Source of the DNA: an uncultured Rhodospirillales bacterium
GTDB taxonomy: Bacteria; Pseudomonadota; Alphaproteobacteria; Acetobacterales; Acetobacteraceae
DNA length: 7,045 nt
Assembly: GCA_903904805.1 (NCBI GenBank)
Contig: CAIVDX010000508.1
Span: 1 to 7,045, forward strand
Direction: 5' to 3'
Shown here: positions 1 through 5,671 of the stretch, piece after piece
How the letters are laid out: each line of letters opens with the position of its first letter
Position numbering within the stretch: the first letter of the stretch is position 1
Made by a program: the position numbers and the translations under genes
Notes under the pieces: generated by a model
Told to the model about the DNA's origin: nothing
Databases searched by the model: none
What the model saw: only the letters and a program-made list of their open reading frames with translations

Positions 1-1
1 G

Positions 2-448
2 GAGGCCGCTGGCGAGCAGGCCGAGCGCTGGCGCCGCGTGGGCTATCGGGTCGGCTTCACCAATGGCTGTTTCGACCTCCTGCATCCCGGCCACGTGCAT
101 CTGCTCGAGCAGGCGCGCGCCCATTGCGACCGCCTCGTTGTCGGCCTGAATTCCGACGCCTCGGTGCGCCGCCTCAAGGGCCCGACGCGCCCGGTGCAGA
201 CCGATGCCGCCCGCGCCGCGGTGCTCGCCTCGCTGGCGTCGGTCGATCTGGTCTGCGTGTTCGAGGAAGACACCCCCGAGGAGCTGCTGCGCGCGCTGCG
301 GCCCGACCTGCTGGTCAAGGGCGCGGACTACACCGTCGCCACCGTGGTGGGATCGGAGTTCGTTGCCGAATATGGCGGCAAGGTGCTGCTCGCCGAACTG
401 CTCCCCGGCCACTCCACCACCGCCACCGTCGGCAAATTGTTGAGCTGA
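2..448 (+). CDS. hldE: D-glycero-beta-D-manno-heptose 1-phosphate adenylyltransferase domain (HldE/RfaE2), 3' part
   Basis: This is the C-terminal 148 residues of an enzyme that transfers AMP from ATP to heptose 1-phosphate, making ADP-heptose for the LPS inner core in the cytoplasm. The reading frame is open through the left edge, so the gene is truncated by the window. A GTG at 38 lies in frame but falls just before the conserved nucleotidyltransferase start (GFTNGCFDLLHPGHV), with helix-like sequence upstream, so I do not take it as the start. The HxGH nucleotide-binding motif (HPGH) is at 83-94. It is followed by the family blocks NSDASVRRLKG, FEEDTPEELL, PDLLVKGADY and the terminal GHSTTATVGKLL. 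The missing 5' part probably encodes the RfaE1 kinase domain of a bifunctional HldE, but a stand-alone RfaE2 cannot be excluded. The next gene starts 12 bases after the stop. Confidence 0.93.
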   Translation, partial: EAAGEQAERWRRVGYRVGFTNGCFDLLHPGHVHLLEQARAHCDRLVVGLNSDASVRRLKGPTRPVQTDAARAAVLASLASVDLVCVFEEDTPEELLRALRPDLLVKGADYTVATVVGSEFVAEYGGKVLLAELLPGHSTTATVGKLLS

Positions 449-460
449 TTCGCACCCCGC

Positions 461-871
461 ATGAGGCAAATCGCACGCCATCGCAGAGCCTGCCGGCGCG
501 CGTGGATCGGTCTGTGGCTGATCCTGCTGAACGTGCTCGCCGCACCGCTCGCGCCATCGCCAGTGATCGCGGCGCGTGCCCCGGCGGGCGCCCCCGCGAC
601 GCTGGACGGGCTGCCTTATGTGATCTGCGGCATGGGCGGCATGATCTCGCCCGACCAGCCGGGCCAGTCCGACCAGGCGCCCGCCCACGCACCTGACATC
701 TGCGCCTTTTGCCTGCCGATGCTGCACGGCGCGGCCGCCTTGCCGGTGCCACCGCCGCTGCCCGGCCCACCAACCATCGCCATCACCACCCACGCCCCCA
801 CCCCGCCCGCGCAGGCACCGCCGGCGCGCATCGTTGTGCGGGCCAACGGTGCCCGCGCGCCACCCGTCTGA
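461..871 (+). CDS. DUF2946-like small Cys/His membrane-anchored or exported protein
   Basis: A 136-residue protein with an Arg-rich N-terminus followed by a hydrophobic segment (about residues 15-37) that could be a signal peptide or a membrane anchor. Two cysteine sites follow: VICGMGG (C56) and CAFCLPMLHG (C81, C84, H89). The C-x2-C-L-P-x-x-H pattern near the C-terminal third resembles the DUF2946 family, which often sits beside copper genes and has no established biochemical role. The rest is Pro/Ala-rich and probably disordered. ATG 461 lies 12 bases after the hldE stop with no clear Shine-Dalgarno sequence, so translation may be coupled to hldE. Its position just upstream of PCu(A)C, CopC and CopD suggests a metal-related envelope role; this is inference from context and the Cys/His motif. 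Confidence 0.72.
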   Translation: MRQIARHRRACRRAWIGLWLILLNVLAAPLAPSPVIAARAPAGAPATLDGLPYVICGMGGMISPDQPGQSDQAPAHAPDICAFCLPMLHGAAALPVPPPLPGPPTIAITTHAPTPPAQAPPARIVVRANGARAPPV

Positions 872-903
872 TCCGTCGCGTTCCATCGCTTCCAGTCAAC
901 GCA

Positions 904-908
904 AAGGA
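904..908 (+). promoter_or_regulatory. Ribosome binding site of the PCu(A)C gene
   Basis: AAGGA lies seven bases before ATG 916. It supports 916 as the start over the upstream in-frame ATG at 709, which would overlap the preceding gene by more than 150 bases and place a long Arg/Pro-rich stretch before the signal peptide. Confidence 0.7.
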
Positions 909-915
909 TCTTTCC

Positions 916-1413
916 ATGACGAAATTCTCCCGCACGGCCCTCGCCGGCCTGCTGATCAGCCTGTCCTCCGCGGCCCTCGCCGACCAGCCAACCGTCACCA
1001 ACGCCTGGGCACGCGCCACCGCCGCCGGCCAACCCAACGGCGCCGCCTATGTCACCCTCACCACCACCAGTCCCGACACGCTGGTCGCAGCGAGCACCCC
1101 GGTGGCCGACAAGGCCGAGCTGCACACCACTCTTGACGATAACGGCGTGATGAAGATGCGCCCGGTCGAGGCGATCGCCCTCACCCCCGGCACGCCGGTC
1201 ACGCTCGCGCCGGGTGGCTATCACGTCATGCTGTTCGGCCTGCACCAGCCGCTCACGCCGGGTGCCACATTCCCGCTGACGCTGAACTTCAAGTCAGCAC
1301 CTGCCACAACGGTGACTGTCACCGTCGGCAGCCCCGGCGGCATGACAGCGCCCGCGATGCACCCAGCGATGCATATGGACGGCATGGCCGGCCATGGCGC
1401 CATGTCGCACTAG
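916..1413 (+). CDS. Periplasmic copper chaperone PCu(A)C with Met/His-rich tail
   Basis: A 165-residue exported copper(I) chaperone. Family members deliver copper to the CuA or CuB sites of haem-copper oxidases in the periplasm. A signal peptide covers residues 1-22, with likely cleavage after SSAALA. The family copper motif H-x10-M-x21-H-x-M is met exactly by H70, M81, H103 and M105, the last two within GGYHVMLFGL. After the beta-sandwich domain (to about residue 140) comes a 23-residue tail with six Met and four His, resembling the extra metal-binding extensions of some PCu(A)C proteins. ATG 916 follows AAGGA with good spacing and opens directly on the signal peptide. It lies between the DUF2946-like gene and an outer-membrane protein gene in the copper cassette. 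Identification is strong; which oxidase it serves is not shown here. Confidence 0.94.
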   Translation: MTKFSRTALAGLLISLSSAALADQPTVTNAWARATAAGQPNGAAYVTLTTTSPDTLVAASTPVADKAELHTTLDDNGVMKMRPVEAIALTPGTPVTLAPGGYHVMLFGLHQPLTPGATFPLTLNFKSAPATTVTVTVGSPGGMTAPAMHPAMHMDGMAGHGAMSH

Positions 1414-1447
1414 CCAGCCCCACACTCGGTCATTCAGGAATCATCCG

Positions 1448-2413
1448 ATGAACATCACCCCGATTCGGGGCGTGGTGGCGGCTGCCGCACTGGCGTCGCT
1501 CACCCTGCCCAACCATGCCCACGCCCACGCCATCGCCGGCGATCGCACCTTCCCCGTCACCCTCACCATGGACGACCCAGGCGTTGCCGATGAGGCCTCG
1601 ATCCCCACATTCTCGGTGCAGCGCCAGGGCGCAGATGGCGGCCCAGGGCCTGTCTACAACTACAATCTCGGCATCGAATACGATAAGCGCATCACCGAGA
1701 ATTTCGGCCTCGCGGTGAACTGGGGCGGCGCCGCGCAGCAGACACTGCACGGCAGCACGCAGTACGGCTGGCAGAACCTGTTCGTGACCGCCAAAGGCCG
1801 CGCCTATATGAATCCCGAGCACGAATTCATCCTCAGCGTCGGCGTGCAGCGCGAACTCTCCCATGTCGGCACCACGCAACTGGGCGCCGACACCTATGGC
1901 AGCACCACCCCGCTGGTCTATATCGGCAAGGGAATGGGCGACCTGCCATGGGACTATGTCCGGCCCTTCGCGGTCACCGGCGAGTTCGGGTACACCATCG
2001 CCGATGTCGGGCTGAAAGGCACCACCACATTCGATCCCGGCACCGGCCAGCCTTCGACAAGCTTCAATGCCGGCAACGAGAATCGCTATAGCGGTGGGGT
2101 CTCCATCCAGTACAGCCTGCCCTATCTGCAGGCGCAGGTCCGCGATCTCGGGCTTGGTCCGGTGTTTGGCCGAATGATCCCGCTGGTGGAGTTCACCTGG
2201 TCCTCCCCGGCGACGGCACCGAGCGGGCTGGGCACCACCTGGCAGGCGGCCCCCGGCGTGATCTGGCTTGGCTCTACCTGGCAGTTTGGCATCGAAGCGC
2301 TGATCCCGCTGAACAAGACCACCGGCACCAATGTCGGCGTGATCGCGCAATTCCACATCTTCCTTGACGACCTGCTGCCGAACTCGCTCGGCAAGCCCCT
2401 GCTGGAGTGGTGA
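1448..2413 (+). CDS. Putative outer-membrane beta-barrel protein of the copper cassette
   Basis: A 321-residue protein with an N-terminal signal peptide (hydrophobic residues about 7-20) ending in the run NHAHAHAIAGDRTFP. The body is rich in alternating aromatic/hydrophobic and polar residues with Gly, for example YNYNLGIEYDKRI, FGLAVNWGG, FILSVGVQREL, YSGGVSIQYSLPYL and WQFGIEALIPLN, as in transmembrane beta strands. It ends on an aromatic residue (W321), as many outer-membrane proteins do. There are no cysteines. It may belong to the broad transporter/MetA-pathway outer-membrane group, but I recognise the class only. ATG 1448 is chosen because AGGA (1436-1439) lies eight bases upstream; an in-frame ATG at 1394 overlaps the PCu(A)C gene. 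The stop is three bases before CopC, so co-expression with CopC is very likely. A role as a copper pore or envelope sensor is inference. Confidence 0.72.
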   Translation: MNITPIRGVVAAAALASLTLPNHAHAHAIAGDRTFPVTLTMDDPGVADEASIPTFSVQRQGADGGPGPVYNYNLGIEYDKRITENFGLAVNWGGAAQQTLHGSTQYGWQNLFVTAKGRAYMNPEHEFILSVGVQRELSHVGTTQLGADTYGSTTPLVYIGKGMGDLPWDYVRPFAVTGEFGYTIADVGLKGTTTFDPGTGQPSTSFNAGNENRYSGGVSIQYSLPYLQAQVRDLGLGPVFGRMIPLVEFTWSSPATAPSGLGTTWQAAPGVIWLGSTWQFGIEALIPLNKTTGTNVGVIAQFHIFLDDLLPNSLGKPLLEW

Positions 2414-2416
2414 TAC

Positions 2417-2767
2417 ATGCGCTTTTCATCCGTTATCTTATCGGCCTTCTGCCTGCTGTCGCCGGCCGCACACGCGCACGCCTTCCTCGACGGCGCGATC
2501 CCTGCGGTCGGCAGCACCATCGCCAGCGCGCCACCCGATCTCGTGCTGAACTTCACCGAGGGGATCGAGCCAAGATTCACCCGCGTGGAGCTGCTGGATT
2601 CGGCCGGCGCACCCGTCGCCACGCATGACCAACGCTCCGGCGGCCCGCGCCAGCTGCTGCTCGGCCTGCCCGCGCTCAAACCAGGTGACTATCAGGTGAT
2701 CTGGCACGCGGTCTCGGTGGACACCCACAAGACCGAAGGCCACTTCACCTTCCATGTCGCGCCCTGA
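2417..2767 (+). CDS. copC: CopC-family periplasmic Cu(II)-binding protein
   Basis: A 116-residue periplasmic copper-binding protein with a 20-residue signal peptide. Cleavage after SPAAHA would leave His21 as the first residue of the mature protein (HAFLDGAIPA). In CopC proteins the N-terminal amine and His1 bind Cu(II) together with an Asp and a second His. Here these are D102 and H104 in HAVSVDTHKTEGHFTFHV (mature D82 and H84). The Met-rich Cu(I) site of classical CopC is absent, since the only Met is the initiator, so this should be a Cu(II)-only form. ATG 2417 is preceded by GGAG (2404-2407) with nine bases of spacing, three bases after the previous stop. The CopD gene starts 18 bases later, the usual CopC-CopD pairing for copper handling or import. 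Confidence 0.95.
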   Translation: MRFSSVILSAFCLLSPAAHAHAFLDGAIPAVGSTIASAPPDLVLNFTEGIEPRFTRVELLDSAGAPVATHDQRSGGPRQLLLGLPALKPGDYQVIWHAVSVDTHKTEGHFTFHVAP

Positions 2768-2775
2768 GCACATGC

Positions 2776-2779
2776 AAGG
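2776..2779 (+). promoter_or_regulatory. Ribosome binding site deciding the CopD start
   Basis: AAGG, within AAGGCAGG, is six bases before ATG 2786 but 12 before the second in-frame ATG at 2792. It therefore favours 2786 as the start of the CopD fusion gene. Confidence 0.5.
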
Positions 2780-2785
2780 CAGGCA

Positions 2786-4597
2786 ATGACGATGCCGGAA
2801 GGCGGCTGGCCGCTGCTCGCGGCACGGCTGACCGCCGATGGCGGTCTGCTGGTGCTGCTGGGCAGCCTGCTGTTCGCCGCCTGGACGGCGCCCGCCCTGC
2901 TGCCGCCACGGCTCGCCGGCCGACAGCTCGCGCTCGCCGGCGCCGCTGCCTGCCTCGGCGCCCTGGCCTGGCTGGTGCTGGAAGCCAGGGACTACAGCGA
3001 GTCCGAGAGCGCCCTGGCCGCCCTTATCTGGCTGCCGGAGATGCTGCGCGGCACCCGCTTCGGCGCCCTGATCGGCCTGCGCATCACCTGCGCCCTGCTC
3101 GCCACCCTGCTGGGACGGGCGGGCCGGCCGCGGCTGGGTCTGCTCGCAGGCCTCGCCGCCACGCTCGCCCAGGCCGCCCAGGGGCACGCGGTGGCGATGG
3201 GCGGCGCGCCCGCCTGGCAATTGCTCGCCACCCCACTGCATCTGCTCGCCGCCGCCGCCTGGTTCGGCCAGCTGCCGTCGCTCGCCTGGGCGGTGATGCA
3301 CGGCCCGACGCGCCAGGCCGCCCAAGCCGCCTGGCGCTTCGGCCGAATCGCCCTGCTGTCCGCCTGGCTGCTGCTCGCCTCCGCCCTGCTGCAAAGCTGG
3401 GTGCTGATCGGCTCGCTCCCCGCGCTGATCGGCACCGCCTACGGGCAGGTCGCTCTGGGCAAGTCCGCCATCTTCGCGCTGCTGGTCGGCCTGGGCTGGC
3501 TGAACCGCCATCGCCTGGTGCCCCATTTCGACCAGCCGACCAGCCGCGCTCGGCTGCTCGCCAGCCTGCTCGCCCAGACCGCGCTCGCGCTGGCCGCCCT
3601 GCTCGCCGCCGGCTGGCTCGCGGGCCTGCCGCCCGCTTTGCACGACGCCCCTCTGTGGCCACTCTCCTGGCGCCCCAGCCTCGACGCCCTCACCGACCCC
3701 GACCTCGGCCCCGAGGCGGTTGGCGGCCTGCTCGGCCTCACCGCCGGAAGCCTCCTGCTGCTGCTCGCCGCCACCACCCGACGCTGGCCGCCGCTGCTGG
3801 CCGCCCTGGCCGCGCTCACCCTCGCCGCGCCGCATCTCGACCTGCTGAGCGAGGCCGCCACGCCCACCGGCTTCCAGACCTCGCCCACCGCCTTCGCCAC
3901 CACCGCGATCATGGCAGGTGCCGCGCTCTACCCCTCCCATTGCGCCAGCTGCCACGGCGCCGACGGTCGCGGCCACGGCCCCGCCGGCGACCCAGACACG
4001 CCGCCCGCCGACCTCACCGCCGCGCATCTTTGGCCGCATCCGGATGGCGACCTGTTCTGGTGGATCACCCACGGCATCGCCGCGCCCGACGGCCATCAGG
4101 CGATGCCAGCCGCCGCGCTTGTGGACGAACAGGTCTGGGCGCTGATCGACTATCTGCATGCCAACAATGCCGGCCAGGCCTGGGCCGAGAGCCGGATCTG
4201 GCCAGTGCCACTGCGCGCCCCCGCCTTCGCCGCAGCCTGCGACGACGGCCGCGTGTTCCCACCCGGCGCCCTGCGTGGCCACCTCGTGCGCCTGCGCCTC
4301 GGCCCCGTGCCGCCGCGCGCCCCGCTCCCCACTGATGGCATCGACATCGCCCTCACCCCGCGCGGACCCGGATGCATCGCCGCCGACAGCCAGACCGCGC
4401 CCGCCTTCGCCCTGCTGCTCGGCCGTGCGCTGGAGCAGGCAACGGGTGCGACGTTCCTGATCGATGAGGCTGGCTGGCTCCGCGCCGCCGAGCTTCCCGG
4501 CCCGCACGACATCGCCGACAGCCCCGAGGCCCTGGCCGCCGAACTACGGCGCATCCGCTCCGCCCCGCTGGCCGCCCTGCCCGGCCATCGCCACTAA
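2786..4597 (+). CDS. copD: CopD-like copper membrane protein fused to a c-type cytochrome and a C-terminal thioredoxin-like(?) domain
   Basis: A 603-residue protein, about twice the length of plain CopD. Residues 18-355 form a multi-pass inner-membrane region with about eight or nine hydrophobic segments. CopD features are GHA (H134), HLLAAAAWFGQL (H152) and the block 185-240 with WVLIGSLPAL, TAYGQVALGKS and GWLNRHR. Residues about 376-462 form a cytochrome c domain: haem-attachment site CASCH (C386, C389, H390; bases 3941-3955) and probable Met axial ligand in HQAMPA (M440). Residues about 472-590 read PVPLRAPAF, CDDGRVF, LRGHLVRLRLG, then GPGC (C530) and TFLIDEAGWLRA. This looks like a divergent thioredoxin/SCO-type fold without a CxxC or CxxxC pair. 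The haem domain must face the periplasm. The likely role is copper transport or reduction coupled to electron transfer, beside CopC; the domain calls are sequence-based and the mechanism is inference. Confidence 0.88.
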   Translation: MTMPEGGWPLLAARLTADGGLLVLLGSLLFAAWTAPALLPPRLAGRQLALAGAAACLGALAWLVLEARDYSESESALAALIWLPEMLRGTRFGALIGLRITCALLATLLGRAGRPRLGLLAGLAATLAQAAQGHAVAMGGAPAWQLLATPLHLLAAAAWFGQLPSLAWAVMHGPTRQAAQAAWRFGRIALLSAWLLLASALLQSWVLIGSLPALIGTAYGQVALGKSAIFALLVGLGWLNRHRLVPHFDQPTSRARLLASLLAQTALALAALLAAGWLAGLPPALHDAPLWPLSWRPSLDALTDPDLGPEAVGGLLGLTAGSLLLLLAATTRRWPPLLAALAALTLAAPHLDLLSEAATPTGFQTSPTAFATTAIMAGAALYPSHCASCHGADGRGHGPAGDPDTPPADLTAAHLWPHPDGDLFWWITHGIAAPDGHQAMPAAALVDEQVWALIDYLHANNAGQAWAESRIWPVPLRAPAFAAACDDGRVFPPGALRGHLVRLRLGPVPPRAPLPTDGIDIALTPRGPGCIAADSQTAPAFALLLGRALEQATGATFLIDEAGWLRAAELPGPHDIADSPEALAAELRRIRSAPLAALPGHRH

Positions 4598-4600
4598 CCC

Positions 4601-4624
4601 GCAGGCCTCCCGGGAGATACCTGC
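4601..4624 (+). terminator. Possible weak hairpin after the copper cassette
   Basis: Outer arms GCAGG (4601-4605) and CCTGC (4620-4624) enclose the perfect palindrome CTCCCGGGAG (4607-4616). It begins three bases after the CopD fusion stop. There is no downstream T run and the pairing has a bulge, so intrinsic termination is only a possibility. The palindrome could equally be a protein-binding site. Confidence 0.3.
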
Positions 4625-4660
4625 CAGAAATAGCCGCCGGAAATACCCGCCAGAAATACC
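4609..4660. repeat. Four tandem 13-bp units downstream of the CopD fusion gene
   Basis: Units start at 4609, 4622, 4635 and 4648. The last two differ at one position (CGCCRGAAATACC). The second, TGCCAGAAATAGC, differs from the fourth at two positions. The first, CCCGGGAGATACC, is degenerate (9 of 13 matches). The array lies in the non-coding gap between the copper cassette and the glycosyltransferase genes and has no coding role that I can see. It could be a binding array for a regulator or a simple slippage product. Confidence 0.7.
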
Positions 4661-4777
4661 CGTCACACATCACCTCTGCGCGATTGTGCGCGGCAACATT
4701 GTTTTGACCGCGCCCGCAAGCTAAGCCTTCGCCACGGCGCGACCGGCCGTTCCGCGCTGTCGCCATGGGAGTGAAGC
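4661..4777 (+). promoter_or_regulatory. Likely leader and promoter region of the glycosyltransferase pair
   Basis: This non-coding stretch is less GC-rich around 4681-4710 than its surroundings and contains TTGACC (4704-4709), which matches a -35 element. I see no convincing -10 box at the standard spacing, so the promoter is not resolved. GGGAG (4767-4771) is a good Shine-Dalgarno sequence six bases before the TTG start at 4778. The ATG at 4765 is in another frame and is not the start. Confidence 0.35.
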
Positions 4778-5671
4778 TTGACCGACGTTCCAGCCGGCGT
4801 GGTGCTCTACCGGCCAGACGTCGCCATCCTCACACGCCTGCTCGGCCCGCTGGCACAGGGCGGCCGCCCCCTGCTCGTCTTCGTCAACGGCCCGCTCGAG
4901 CCCGCCTGCGCCCAGCTGCTTTCCTCCATCCCCACCGCCCGGGTGCTGGAATCGGCGGAAAATGTCGGCCTCGGCGCCGGGCTGAACGCCATCTGCGCCG
5001 CCGCCGCTGCGGCCGGCTTCAACCACGTCATGCTGTTCGACCAGGACAGCGAGCCCACGCCCGAGATGCCGGAGCAGCTGCGCGACCGCCTGCTCGCCCA
5101 GACCGCCCAGGGCCAGCGCGTCGCCTGCGTCGGCCCCCTTCTGCAGCCGCCGGACGGTGAGAATTATCGCCGCGTCCGCTATTTCTGGCGCGGCTCCCCC
5201 GGCGACACCCCGCTTGCCGCGGCTGTCTTCGTGCCCACCTCCGGCTCGCTCATCTGCCTCGCCGCGCTCGCCGCCATCGGCCCCTTTCGCGACGATTTCT
5301 TCATCGGCGGCATCGACGTCGAATGGAGCTTCCGCGCCTGGAGCCGCGGCCATGCCTGCCTGGTGGCGCGCGACCTGCCGATGCCGCATCGCTGCGGCGA
5401 CCCCACTGACGCCACCCAGCGCCCCGGCCTGCATTTCCTCGGCCAGAGCCGCACCCGGCGCTATTTCTACATCCGCAACTCGGTCTATTGCCTGCGCCTG
5501 CCGCACATCCCGCTGGCCTGGCGTGTGCGCTCGGTGGCCGTCATGCTGGCCCAGACCGGCCTGCTCGCCCTGCGCGAGGCCGAGCGCCTGCGCAACCTCA
5601 CGGTGATCTCCGCCGGACTGCGGGACGGCATCTTCGGCCGGCTCGGCCCGATCCCGCCCAGCCTGGGATGA
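4778..5671 (+). CDS. GT2-family glycosyltransferase, rhamnosyltransferase-like
   Basis: A 297-residue cytoplasmic or membrane-associated transferase that adds a sugar, probably rhamnose or a similar deoxysugar from an NDP donor, to a surface polysaccharide. It shows a GT-A fold layout: donor-binding start (residues 5-14), ENVGLGAGLN (61-70), the metal/nucleotide site FDQDSEP (D88, D90), GSLICLAALAAIGPFRDDFF (156-175), IDVEWSFRAW (D180, E182), MPHRCGD (202-208) and YIRNSVY (231-237). These blocks match rhamnosyltransferases of the WbbL/RgpB type. The start is TTG 4778: an in-frame stop lies just upstream (4772-4774), and GGGAG is six bases before TTG. The stop overlaps the next gene's ATG (ATGA), so the two are translationally coupled. 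The exact sugar and acceptor are unknown. Confidence 0.88.
   Translation: MTDVPAGVVLYRPDVAILTRLLGPLAQGGRPLLVFVNGPLEPACAQLLSSIPTARVLESAENVGLGAGLNAICAAAAAAGFNHVMLFDQDSEPTPEMPEQLRDRLLAQTAQGQRVACVGPLLQPPDGENYRRVRYFWRGSPGDTPLAAAVFVPTSGSLICLAALAAIGPFRDDFFIGGIDVEWSFRAWSRGHACLVARDLPMPHRCGDPTDATQRPGLHFLGQSRTRRYFYIRNSVYCLRLPHIPLAWRVRSVAVMLAQTGLLALREAERLRNLTVISAGLRDGIFGRLGPIPPSLG

Noticed and set aside
709..915. Longer 5' extension of the PCu(A)C gene
   Set aside because: It overlaps the DUF2946-like gene and places Arg/Pro-rich sequence before a clear signal peptide. ATG 916 has a ribosome binding site.
1394..1447. Earlier start for the outer-membrane protein
   Set aside because: It overlaps the PCu(A)C end and would bury the signal peptide. 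ATG 1448 has AGGA eight bases upstream.
2438..4507. 689-codon open frame on the minus strand opposite copC and copD
   Set aside because: It is a Gly/Glu/Gln/Arg-rich mirror of GC-rich coding sequence with no recognisable domain. The + strand frames carry clear CopC, CopD and CxxCH motifs.
4677..4692. Direct repeat TGCGCG (4677-4682 and 4687-4692)
   Set aside because: Too short and too likely by chance in GC-rich DNA to call an operator.
5488..5667. Longer 5' extension of the RgpF-like gene
   Set aside because: It lies inside the GT2 gene and is Arg/Pro/Ala-rich; the ATGA overlap at 5668 is a standard coupled start.
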